NCBI GenBank assembly: GCA_964437365.1
Contig: CAYTGM010000016.1
Coordinates: 45,662-109,661 of the forward strand
Direction: 5' to 3'
DNA length: 64,000 nucleotides
DNA from: CAYTGM01 sp964437365
GTDB lineage: Bacteria > Sumerlaeota > Sumerlaeia > SLMS01
The notes below the pieces were generated by a model, which searched no databases, was not told where the DNA came from, and saw only the letters and a list, made by a program, of their open reading frames with translations. Of this stretch, positions 27,849 to 35,903 are shown one piece after another (positions within the stretch are counted from its first letter, which is position 1; each line of letters begins with the position of its first letter). Made by a program: the position numbers and the translations under genes.

Positions 27849-28352
27849 CTAAACCGTTTCGGAAATCATTGAAGAGATCTCCTTCAGGTCAACTTCCAGT
27901 GCGTGCCGTGACTCGAGTTCTTCTATTTCGTAGAGTTTAGTCCAGGCTTTCTCCAGAAACACAGCTCCCTGTTCCTTCTCACCTCGAGAAATCAGGAGTC
28001 GCGACTTAGCCTCATAGGCGTAAGCGACGTAAAATGGGAGAAGTTCTGCCGATTCAGCAATATGAATCCCCTTATCGGCGTAGCTGTTTGCCTTCTCAAA
28101 TTCCCCTGCAAGTGTATAGACGCGTGCAAGCTGCCAGTACCCAATGGCGCGATTCTGATCTGTCATTGTTGGAACATTGCACCAGTGCCAGAGAGACACT
28201 TCTGCCAGCCGGAGCATTTCTTCCTGCTCGTCCTCTGTGAGATCAGGGTGACGCTCAATGTATTGCCAGCAACGATTAAAGGTTTCTGCTGCGATCCCCC
28301 TGTGTGTCAGCATCTCGGGAACATGTTCCTCTTCTTTTTCTTCCATGGTCAT
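27849..28352 (-). CDS. Small TPR-like helical protein
   Basis: A 167-residue acidic, all-helical protein. It has TPR-like pairs, for example AIGYWQLARVYTLAGEFEKANSYADKG and AYAYEAKSRLLISRGEKEQGAVFLEKA, whose small residues sit at TPR consensus positions. No catalytic or binding motif is seen. A second ATG two codons in (MEEKEEEH) is an alternative start. Probably a soluble scaffold; partner unknown. Confidence 0.7.
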   Translation of the reverse strand: MTMEEKEEEHVPEMLTHRGIAAETFNRCWQYIERHPDLTEDEQEEMLRLAEVSLWHWCNVPTMTDQNRAIGYWQLARVYTLAGEFEKANSYADKGIHIAESAELLPFYVAYAYEAKSRLLISRGEKEQGAVFLEKAWTKLYEIEELESRHALEVDLKEISSMISETV

Positions 28353-28405
28353 ACTTAGCTCTCATTTAATTTTATCGAATATCAGATCATTCGATGGCAG
28401 AAGAA

Positions 28406-28558
28406 TCAGCTGGAGTCAACCTCCCTGATCCAGGAAATAAAGTTGGTCAGGACGTTGCCAACAACATTTGATGTTCCTGGAGTTGTAGAAATCAACCCTT
28501 GAATCGATCGTGTGCCAGAAAATAGGTAAATGGCTCTTTTTTCAGCCGTGTTTAACAT
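28406..28558 (-). CDS. Possible 50-residue protein or gene remnant
   Basis: The ATG-initiated frame has protein-like composition: a charged N-terminus (NTAEKRAIYLF), a small-residue middle and a hydrophobic C-terminal half (VVGNVLTNFISWIREV). No Shine-Dalgarno precedes the ATG, so it may be the tail of a decayed gene. Function is unknown. Confidence 0.3.
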   Translation of the reverse strand: MLNTAEKRAIYLFSGTRSIQGLISTTPGTSNVVGNVLTNFISWIREVDSS

Positions 28559-28613
28559 GGAATGACGACGAGCAGAGTCTACAAAACACCTTTCGCTGTC
28601 ACCCTCACCAGAT

Positions 28614-28675
28614 GACCGACGTCTGTCCGACGTCTTATCTACGTCTTACCTACGTCTTGAGACGTCCGTCAGACC
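28614..28675. repeat. Dispersed GACGTC-rich intergenic repeat, copy A
   Basis: GACCGACGTCTGTCCGACG at 28614, then repeated (T)ACGTCTTA units and an ACGTCT-TG-AGACGT inverted pair. The first 37 bases match copy B at 47254 at 34 positions, and a GACGTCC block recurs at the same spacing. Confidence 0.75.
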
Positions 28676-29019
28676 TCGAACAGAAGTAGGGCAGAGGTCA
28701 GCCACCCGGTAGGGAGCCGGGTAGCTGTCGCAAAAGAGGCAGAAATGCACAGCCTCCAGGTGGGTCTTTGGAATTCTCGAGCGATCTTCGAAAGCCTCGC
28801 CAAAATCAGTGTCCTGACCGTGGTTGTAATTGGCAATGGGGTAATTGAATTTTTGATACGACTTAAGATCGACAACGATCACGAACATATTCACCGGCGA
28901 TACCTGACCACGATACGTCCCATCAGTGATGCAGAAAACTCTCATACTCGCATTCGAGATTCTCAGGCGCCTTGCCCTGAGAAATGGCGGGGTAGAAAAA
29001 CAAATATAAGAAGTATGGT

Positions 29020-30129
29020 TTACCTGGTCAGGGTCTCGTCGACCTTCTCAATCATCGCTTCAGCAGTCTCCATCCAGCTCATGGATTGAGGAGGGCGATA
29101 CGCTTTCCCCACTCCCTGACGGAGTGCTTTCGTGCATTGGGTGAGATATTCATCAGGGTCTTTTGCGATCAGCACTTCTTCAGAATAATCAGCACACACA
29201 TCAGGTATTGGTGTCGAGACAACGGGGCGCCCCGCCGCAAGATATTCGGGAGTCTTGGTGGGGCTCATGAACTTTGTCAGATCATTGACGAGCCAGGGAA
29301 TCAGGCAAACGTCAAAGGTTCTGAGGTACTTTGGCAGGTAATCGTATTTCTTCGGTCCGAGCCAGTGGAAGTTCGGCTCGTCGATGGGGATTTTGTCCAT
29401 CAGGACTAAGGGGCCAATAAAGACAATAGACCAGTTTCGGCGCTCTCGACAGATATGCTGAATGAGATCCCAGTCTATACGCTCATCAACCGCTCCGAAA
29501 TAGCCAAGAACGGGCTTTTGAATCTTAGCCATTGATTTGGGAATGGGTCCTTCTTCAGCCCCGCGGGAAAAATGATCGAAGTCGATGCCGCTGGGATAGC
29601 AGTGGATATTGTCGTGCAAGTCTTCTATCTGCGCATTAAGAGACCGCCCCCCCGTGAAGACCAGGTCTGCTTCTTTCAAAAGCCTGTTTTCTTCTTCAAC
29701 GACATGAGGTTTAGAATTCTTGAAGGCTCGAAATGGATCCATCGCATCGTATATCAGAATGTCATGGGGAATCCTGTCCACCAGAGCGATATAGTGAGGG
29801 TTCTGGAGCCACAGAACCCGCTTTCCAGTGGGAGCATCTCTCATATAGGGTAGGGCTTTGGCCTTGAGGAAAGAGAGACTCAGTTTTCCGCATATTTCAA
29901 AACGGTGACTTAGTGGAAAGAAAGGGAGGTTCTGGAAAAAAAGTCGTTCATTAACTTCGTCCAATCGATCTTCCGTATTCATGTTCAGATAGCGCTTTAA
30001 TCCAACAAGTGAAAAATAGGACACCTGGTGGCCGAGCTCTGAGAAACATTTCATGAGCTGCTGCGGACGTTGAAAGAGCTTTCTTTCCCAGGCAAGATGG
30101 CTGAGAGCGACTATGTGGTATTGGGTCAT
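29020..30129 (-). CDS. Glycosyltransferase, GT-B fold (group 1/GT4-like)
   Basis: A 369-residue cytosolic glycosyltransferase. The N-terminal Rossmann half starts IVALSHLAWERKLFQRPQQLM, typical of GT4-like enzymes. The C-terminal half has ILGYFGA-like (KPVLGYFGAVDERIDW) and the sugar-nucleotide site SPTKTPEYLAAGRPVVSTPI, with the Glu in the E-x7-E-like position. It probably adds a hexose in exopolysaccharide or glycan synthesis. No other glycan synthesis genes are clustered with it. It begins about 35 bases downstream of the next exported-protein gene on the same strand. Confidence 0.88.
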   Translation of the reverse strand: MTQYHIVALSHLAWERKLFQRPQQLMKCFSELGHQVSYFSLVGLKRYLNMNTEDRLDEVNERLFFQNLPFFPLSHRFEICGKLSLSFLKAKALPYMRDAPTGKRVLWLQNPHYIALVDRIPHDILIYDAMDPFRAFKNSKPHVVEEENRLLKEADLVFTGGRSLNAQIEDLHDNIHCYPSGIDFDHFSRGAEEGPIPKSMAKIQKPVLGYFGAVDERIDWDLIQHICRERRNWSIVFIGPLVLMDKIPIDEPNFHWLGPKKYDYLPKYLRTFDVCLIPWLVNDLTKFMSPTKTPEYLAAGRPVVSTPIPDVCADYSEEVLIAKDPDEYLTQCTKALRQGVGKAYRPPQSMSWMETAEAMIEKVDETLTR

Positions 30130-30164
30130 CGATAAGAATCCGGTTGTCTATCGCATGAATTTGA

Positions 30165-32042
30165 TCAGGGCTGGTCTACATTTATTTCGAAGAGAAAACC
30201 ATCATCGGTAGAATTGATCTTCCACCAGGTATTTCCAACGGAGTTGGTGATAAGTTCTTCAATGGCATCGGTGTCGGTCTTGAGGCCCTTTTGATAGCGT
30301 ACGATATTGCGATACTGTTCCTGTATGGTGCTGGCAGGCTGGAAAACGAATCCTCGAGTAAGCTCGGTAACTTCCTCATCGAAGAACCTTTTGAATGCTT
30401 CATTTTCCTGAATTGTGGATGAGGGGTCTGAGCTTGTCAGGCGTCGCACCATTTCCCTCAGTTCTGAACCACTGTTGGCAAATATCAATCCGTTCGGCGT
30501 GGCCGAGAAGTGGAGCCGTGAACGTCGGCTAGTCTGTTCAGCTTCTGGGGTCTCCCAGAGCGTATATCCATTGAACTCCTCTTTCTCCAACTGGAGTAAC
30601 TTCATTTCTTCCCCGTGGAAAAAAGTGATCAGTTCATTGAACGTTTCCACCTGTCTTGAGTTTCTCATCGGGAAGATGAACGAGGCTGATGGATCGCTGT
30701 TTCCGTTGGTTCCATTATCACCACCGGGACGGACGTAGCTCAGCAACTCGCCGTCGTTTCCAGATAGAAGCTCTTCATAGATGTTGATACCGGCCGTTTC
30801 ATTCACAGCATTGAGCATCAGTTCTGCTATACGCTTCTGTCGTGGTTGTGAGAAAGTTGAAATATTCAGCAGTTGCTGCCATAGTTGAGCCATATTGACC
30901 TGGATTGTTCCCACGAGTTGTGAATCAGAGGGAAGAGAGAGCACCTTCTGGAAGTCGCCGGGATCCTCAGACATAATAGAGAAAATGCCATTGTTTTCAG
31001 TACCTGCCCGCAAGACCGCCTTCAGGTTGGTTCGGTCTTTATTCAACGTTGCATTTACAAGAAGCGGGCTGGTGCGCGCAAGACCAAGGGAAGAAAGTAG
31101 AGCCACGTTGTTTTTCAGTGAAGGGAGCTCCCGATATTCATTCACATGAAGAGGAAGGCTGAAGTAGAGATTGTACTGACCTCTCTCTTCTCCCATGACA
31201 GTGCTCAGGCGTCTATACTCAAGAGTATCACTGAGTCGAATTCCTTCTCCAGCATCACTGACTGCGCGTATGGCAGACTTGAGAGGGTCTCCTCGACCTT
31301 CAGCCAGAAGAAAATATCCATCCACATAAGCATACTCAATAATGACGGGGATTTCCTGGACGAGTCCAAGTCCCAGTTCGTCATTTAATTCTGCTTCGCT
31401 TTCCAGGTAATACTCGATATGAAAAACATCAAAACCCCAGTATTCACGCTTCTCTTTGTTTGGTGATGAAGGAACCTTTTCAAGAGCCTTTTCGAGGAAT
31501 CCTTCGATCTTTTCTTTATCGTTTTCCTCATACTCAGCGGCGAGAATGACGTCCCATTCAACAATTTCTGTATCATTGTCCACGTATAGATCATACATGG
31601 TAGAAAAAACAGCAAGAGATCCGTCGAAAGTTTCAAAAAGCTCCTGGGTGTCCAGTTTAAAGACGGCACGCGCTGAGTCGAGTCCTGACCGGGTTCCGGT
31701 GTCTATGATGGGTAAAAGTAGACTCCACACAGGAAAGAGTGGGTCGGCAGGGGATAAGGGAGCTCGTGAGAGAACTTCTGTGATCGTACGGTCAGAATTA
31801 CTGACTCCCGACTCCTCATTGAGCATGAGTTTAACCCACGCATTCTCCGATGATTGCTCTCGAGCTTCTGAGACGTCATCAATCCAGAATGCCATGTGAG
31901 CATTCCTGGGAATTCTAATCGAGGTTTCGTCTATACCATTGGGTGAGTCTTCACTGCTTTCCTGGGAGAAACCGATCGATACAAGAGGTGTAAGAATCAG
32001 CAGTGCACATAGTGTTTTCTGGAAGTGTAGTTTTAAAAACAA
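30165..32042 (-). CDS. Exported protein of unknown function (DUF3352-like)
   Basis: Six hundred twenty-five residues with a clear signal peptide (LCALLILTPLVSIGFS). The body alternates beta and alpha segments typical of bacterial exported DUF3352-like proteins: MAFWIDDVSEA near residue 50, ALEKVPSSPNK, YVDGYFLLAEG near 245 and LVGTIQVNMAQLW near 385. The repeated pattern of a substrate-free, tubby-like sheet suggests a two-fold duplicated domain. No catalytic residues are recognised. It lies between the protease and glycosyltransferase genes, all on the same strand. Confidence 0.72.
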   Translation of the reverse strand: MFLKLHFQKTLCALLILTPLVSIGFSQESSEDSPNGIDETSIRIPRNAHMAFWIDDVSEAREQSSENAWVKLMLNEESGVSNSDRTITEVLSRAPLSPADPLFPVWSLLLPIIDTGTRSGLDSARAVFKLDTQELFETFDGSLAVFSTMYDLYVDNDTEIVEWDVILAAEYEENDKEKIEGFLEKALEKVPSSPNKEKREYWGFDVFHIEYYLESEAELNDELGLGLVQEIPVIIEYAYVDGYFLLAEGRGDPLKSAIRAVSDAGEGIRLSDTLEYRRLSTVMGEERGQYNLYFSLPLHVNEYRELPSLKNNVALLSSLGLARTSPLLVNATLNKDRTNLKAVLRAGTENNGIFSIMSEDPGDFQKVLSLPSDSQLVGTIQVNMAQLWQQLLNISTFSQPRQKRIAELMLNAVNETAGINIYEELLSGNDGELLSYVRPGGDNGTNGNSDPSASFIFPMRNSRQVETFNELITFFHGEEMKLLQLEKEEFNGYTLWETPEAEQTSRRSRLHFSATPNGLIFANSGSELREMVRRLTSSDPSSTIQENEAFKRFFDEEVTELTRGFVFQPASTIQEQYRNIVRYQKGLKTDTDAIEELITNSVGNTWWKINSTDDGFLFEINVDQP

Positions 32043-32061
32043 GAAGGATTTCCTCTATTGA

Positions 32062-33117
32062 TCAGTTTGGGTGATGATAACGATAGCCTTTGTTCTTGTT
32101 CGCTTCAGATATGGCAAAGGCAGTTGAGTTTCGAAGAAAATGCAGAATGTAATCAACAGGCAGGGCAAAGGCCACACCCTCCTGAAAAATGGCTTTGAGG
32201 GTTACAAGGCCGACAACTTCTCCTCGTTCGTTCACCAGTGGTCCACCCGAGTTTCCTGGGTTTACAGCGGCAGTTGTTTGCAAATACAGAACGTCGTTAA
32301 AGTTTCTGGCGAGTGAAGAAACGATACCTTCGCTGATCGTATGATCGAGAACAAAGCTTCCCATGCCTGGATTCCCAACTGCATAGACAGGGTCGCCCGC
32401 TTCAAGACTTGTGGGGGCAGCAATCTGAATTGTTGTGAGGTCTATATCATTCTCCTCGACCTGCTCAAGGTCCAGGCGGACAATCGCAATGTCCAATAGA
32501 GAGCTGAATGCCTCTACTTCACAATCCGAAATCTTTATCTTCTCCCACTGATCTCCGTCCTTTTTGAAGATGGTCACATCCTGATAGAGTTCATTTCCAA
32601 CAACATGGTGGTTGGTAACGACACGTCCCTGCTCGTCGATAATCCATCCTGTTCCAAGCCCGCCAGGGTTAGAAACCAGAACGACAGACTTCTTTACTTT
32701 TTCAAGTATTTCCTGCTGTGAGAGTGCCTGCGAGAAATCAGTTCTCTCTCTAAAGGTGATCTTACCTTCCGCTGGATCATAATTCGGGCGGTTCGCTGCT
32801 TCGTTGGCTGCCCTGCGGGCTTCTTCTTCCATTTCCTTCAGCGGGCGGCGCTCCTGGATAGAGTTTCTTGGGAGTTCGATTATCTTCGGGCCAAGGTCTA
32901 CGTAGGTATTGAGGCTGGTTTCTTTGACCAGCTTGCCAATTACTTCTCCGCCCCCTTCAAGAGTCCAGACCTGTGCTCCTTCGTTTGCAAGGGTGGAATT
33001 AATGCCGTCTGAAACCCCATTGTCCGATTGAGCACTGGAGCTTGACCAGGTGAGCGAGACGGTGATAAGGCCAGCTCCAGAGAGCTTTGCGAGTCTTTTG
33101 AGAGTCATATTATTCAA
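32062..33117 (-). CDS. Periplasmic trypsin-like serine protease (S1C/HtrA-like)
   Basis: Three hundred fifty-one residues with signal peptide (GLITVSLTWSSSSAQ). The catalytic triad is visible: His in VVTNHHVVGNE near residue 167, Asp in SLLDIAIVRLD near 206, Ser in NPGNSGGPLV near 287. An N-terminal ~90 residues carry a VWTLEGGGEVIGKLVKE sequence, perhaps an SH3-like sensor. No PDZ domain follows the protease, unlike DegP/DegQ. It probably acts in envelope protein quality control, and its stop is 20 bases before the start of the exported protein, so the two may be co-transcribed. Confidence 0.9.
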   Translation of the reverse strand: MNNMTLKRLAKLSGAGLITVSLTWSSSSAQSDNGVSDGINSTLANEGAQVWTLEGGGEVIGKLVKETSLNTYVDLGPKIIELPRNSIQERRPLKEMEEEARRAANEAANRPNYDPAEGKITFRERTDFSQALSQQEILEKVKKSVVLVSNPGGLGTGWIIDEQGRVVTNHHVVGNELYQDVTIFKKDGDQWEKIKISDCEVEAFSSLLDIAIVRLDLEQVEENDIDLTTIQIAAPTSLEAGDPVYAVGNPGMGSFVLDHTISEGIVSSLARNFNDVLYLQTTAAVNPGNSGGPLVNERGEVVGLVTLKAIFQEGVAFALPVDYILHFLRNSTAFAISEANKNKGYRYHHPN

Positions 33118-33171
33118 AGTATTCCCTTTCGAGGTAGTGCGATGTTCATATGGACTTGAAGGAGAGTCATC

Positions 33172-33309
33172 ATGTTAGAAAAGAGTCGTTTTAAGTTGGA
33201 GCATAGTCCCCATCTTGAATCTGTCGTCCAGAGTCTTAGAGAGCCGCATGGTGAAGGCAAGAAGAAGCGACAGCCGCGCCTGAAAGCTCATCGTCACCAT
33301 TCGCGCTGA
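33172..33309 (+). CDS. Small basic protein with strong ribosome binding site
   Basis: Forty-five residues, His/Arg/Lys-rich (ending KKKRQPRLKAHRHHSR). An AAGGAGAG at 33159-33166 is ideally spaced (5 bases) from the ATG, stronger than most starts in this window, so translation is likely. It is convergent with the Gfo/Idh/MocA gene (10 bases between stops) and divergent from the protease. It is not recognised; a nucleic-acid-binding or ribosome-associated peptide is conceivable. Confidence 0.6.
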   Translation: MLEKSRFKLEHSPHLESVVQSLREPHGEGKKKRQPRLKAHRHHSR

Positions 33310-33319
33310 TCCTGCTGGC

Positions 33320-34324
33320 TCAGCTTGATTTCAGGCTCACTGGCTTACCACCATCCGCTGATCGGTAGGCAGAAAAGAGGACATTGAGGTCCTCATAGCA
33401 CTCTTCGAATGAGGTTCTGACGGGCTTGCCGATCGTTATCGCCTGATGGAAATTCTCAAATTCCTCCCGGTAACCGGGGCTTTGCTGCCGTGCGCGAAAG
33501 AGTTTCCTTTTGCGCGGTCCTCTCTTTACCTCAACCCCACCTTTTACAAGGTCCGCTGTTGCCTTATTCCCATGAACCACCAGACGGTTATCAGAATGAC
33601 CGGGAGAAGAATAATACATTTTGAGAGAAATGAGAATGCCTGCTTCGGTATCTATTTCGAGATTGATGGTATCCAACTCGCCGATTTGCGAATTGACTGA
33701 AGCAGTTCGAGCGTACACTCGCGTCATCGGACCAAACAGATATCTAAGCGCGTGAACGTAGTGCACACCACCGTCAGTAAGAAACCCGCCAGGGTATTGA
33801 TGTTCCTGCCTCCATACTGACTTTGCATAGATACTTGTTGAAGACGTCATGTTAACACCAATCGACCAGTTTGCCGCATAGACATCACCGAGTCGATTTT
33901 GATCGAGGAGTTTCTTAAAGAGATTGAGATCAGGTCTATAACGAAAATTTTCGCCCACCATGGTAATGAGATCGGTCTTTTTTTCAAGGTTGATAAGCCG
34001 CTTTGCTTCTGAACGGTTTGCGGCTAGAGGTTTCTCTACGAAAACATGCTTCCCTCTTTTTATAGACTCTTTGACGACTTGATAGTTCAAGTGTATTGGC
34101 AGAGCGATAACAACGGCTTCAACCTGGTCATCCTTAAGGAGGTCGCGATAGTCTTCATAGAACTCTTTAGCTCGTGTCAGTTTTTGATGTTTACGACCTT
34201 TTCTACTTGAGTGATTGCATACGGCGTGAATTTCAAATCGATTCTTGAGTTTCTTGAGAGCGGGCCAATGGAGGGTCTGTGCAGCTATTCCACATCCAAT
34301 AAGGCCCAGATTGATTTTTTTCAT
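33320..34324 (-). CDS. Gfo/Idh/MocA-family oxidoreductase
   Basis: Three hundred thirty-four residues. The N-terminal NAD(P)-binding Rossmann fold opens LGLIGCGIAAQTLHWPAL and carries VVIALPIHLNYQVVKESI. The EKP motif is in HVFVEKPLAANRSEA, and a second-half GGFLTDGGVHYVHALRYLFG supplies the catalytic His/Asp region. These enzymes oxidise or reduce sugars, inositols and sugar nucleotides. No neighbouring sugar pathway genes tell the substrate. It is a separate transcript upstream of the decayed region. Confidence 0.92.
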   Translation of the reverse strand: MKKINLGLIGCGIAAQTLHWPALKKLKNRFEIHAVCNHSSRKGRKHQKLTRAKEFYEDYRDLLKDDQVEAVVIALPIHLNYQVVKESIKRGKHVFVEKPLAANRSEAKRLINLEKKTDLITMVGENFRYRPDLNLFKKLLDQNRLGDVYAANWSIGVNMTSSTSIYAKSVWRQEHQYPGGFLTDGGVHYVHALRYLFGPMTRVYARTASVNSQIGELDTINLEIDTEAGILISLKMYYSSPGHSDNRLVVHGNKATADLVKGGVEVKRGPRKRKLFRARQQSPGYREEFENFHQAITIGKPVRTSFEECYEDLNVLFSAYRSADGGKPVSLKSS

Positions 34325-34530
34325 AAATTCCTGTGCTAAAGAGAGGAGTCTGTAAATCTGGACAGGATGGTCACATAATCAGTCCCCGATTTCAAGTGCT
34401 CAGTTTTTAGCGAACGATCCAACCTCCGGTTCGCATAAGAAACAAATCCACTTCTATTACATCCCCTTTTCCCAGGTGTTTTCTGATTGATGCAGTGCCA
34501 ACACCCGTTTTTTCTGCTCTGATGTCCACC

Positions 34531-34839
34531 TCATCCATTTACACGACTGCAGATTACGAAAGGCGCCACGACGAATTCTATATGCGGTTTTCGATACACC
34601 GTGGCACCGTAAATTCGACGCAGGCCCCACATTATCTGATCTCTCATCCAGGCTCCCCATGGTAAGTTATTGGGGTTGCCGTCGCCTGCAATGCGGGCCT
34701 CAGAGGTTTCATTGTGCAAAAACTGCGGCACGGAAGTGCGGATGCGATCCAAATGAAGACCGTCTATATCATAGTCCTCAAAGACGAACAGAATGGCATT
34801 CCTTGTCCACGCAGAGGCATCAGGATGTCCCGGACTTAT
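34531..34839 (-). pseudogene. Decayed GHL10-type glycosidase fragment
   Basis: In one minus-strand frame from just after a stop codon at 34840-34842, the text reads as the core of a GHL10/DUF187 protein: SPGHPDASAWTRNAIL, then YDIDGLHLDRIR (the family signature), PWGAWMRDQI and RRIYGATVYRKPHIEFVVAP. It then hits a stop. The sequence has an in-frame stop just upstream and no start or C-terminal half, so it is a remnant. Flanking bases to about 35.2 kb hold further coding-like scraps in other frames, e.g. LTIYWDNNPGQPLKLM (about 34846-34896). Confidence 0.6.
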
Positions 34840-35410
34840 TCAATCGCAGACATCAGCTTGAGTGGTTGGCCAGGATTATTGTCCCAGTAGATAGTGAGCG
34901 AGAGGGCTGGTTTGAGCGCTTGGAAACCAGTAATAATAGTGCTGTTTCGAGGTTTTCAGGCGCTCAGGGCTTCTGCTCTCAGCCAGCATATAATGGGCAG
35001 GACTTCTGACGTTCACTCTTGATCATGTTGACAAACTGCGACATGGAAGGCTTGCATCTCTGGTTCGTCCTGTGCCCCCAGGCTTTCCGACGTACCAGGT
35101 TGAATGGTCAGGGGCGGCATAAAATCCGAAAGTCGGCTTTCCAACGTTTACCCCCTTCAGAAGATTTAAACACTTGATTGATACTCGAGCTCTCATTCAC
35201 ATACTGTTTTGCTTGTGAGACTCAACTTGTTGCCAGCTGCGATGGAAAGTCCTGAGTGCAAGCTATACGGGAGATCTTAGAATCGATGACAGAGAAGCTT
35301 TATTGGAGATTCTAAACCATCCGGGCTTCCTCGGAGTCATGATGAAGGGGACATTGACACCGCCTTTCCGTTCCATCAAGTTTCCTCAACTTTCCTGTTT
35401 TAAGGTCTGA
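34840..35410. other. Scrambled coding-like debris upstream of the decayed GHL10 gene
   Basis: Short coding-like runs appear in several frames: minus strand VGKPTFGFYAAPDHSTWYVG (about 35080-35142), LTIYWDNNPGQPLKLM (about 34846-34896), and plus strand DDREALLEILNHPGFLGVMM (about 35285-35344) ending at 35410. None has a start codon or length consistent with a gene. The region looks like decayed genes, some probably the missing 5' part of the GHL10 remnant. Confidence 0.4.
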
Positions 35411-35423
35411 TGACGCCCGAACT

Positions 35424-35843
35424 ATGAAAAAAAGCATTATTTTTCTATTTGCACTGGTTATTGCCTCACTGGGAGTGCTCGTTTACGTTGCACTCTACCA
35501 GCCTCGCCCAACGGAAGTTGCAACGATTATCGAACCTGTTCCCGAGGGAGTCAAAATCCGCACACCCCAGACTCTTCTGGATGACAGAGAGGGGCAAAGA
35601 CGACCAAATGTCCGCAATGCATCCAATGACCCATCTAGAATAGAGGCCAATCCACAGCTGACAGATAGCGAGCGCATAACTGTTCGGCAAAATCAGAACG
35701 AAGCGGAACGCCGTGATGCCATGGGCCGAGCTGTTCCGCCGCGTCCTTCAGCCATCAGAGAACGTGAAGAGAGAGAAAGAATGAGCAATCGGGGGGAAGA
35801 AACCTCGTATAATGGATCAAGAAATGAAACCGAGTACAGATAA
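35424..35843 (+). CDS. Small exported Arg/Glu-rich protein
   Basis: One hundred thirty-nine residues. A hydrophobic N-terminal segment (IIFLFALVIASLGVLVYVAL) is a signal peptide or anchor. The remainder is polar, disordered and rich in Arg, Glu, Pro and Asn (for example RQNQNEAERRDAMGRAVPPRP). It is 60 bases upstream of the FG-GAP gene and probably in one transcript. The family is not recognised. Confidence 0.6.
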   Translation: MKKSIIFLFALVIASLGVLVYVALYQPRPTEVATIIEPVPEGVKIRTPQTLLDDREGQRRPNVRNASNDPSRIEANPQLTDSERITVRQNQNEAERRDAMGRAVPPRPSAIREREERERMSNRGEETSYNGSRNETEYR

Positions 35844-35903
35844 CCACAGAGTGTATCTGCTAACTTAGTTGTTCAGTCAATTCACTACGGAAAACAAACA
35901 TAC

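Larger units (their letters stand above)
28353..29019. other. Gene-poor interval holding a dispersed repeat and short frames
   Basis: About 670 bases between the TPR-like gene and the glycosyltransferase. It holds one copy of the GACGTC-rich repeat (28614-28675), a possible 50-residue ORF (28406-28558, minus) and an overlapping 100-codon minus frame (28646-28945) whose last third is repeat sequence. Nothing else can be supported. Confidence 0.5.

Noticed and set aside
28646..28945. A 100-codon minus-strand frame as a gene
   Set aside because: It has no ribosome binding site, its last third is the dispersed repeat, and composition is not convincing.
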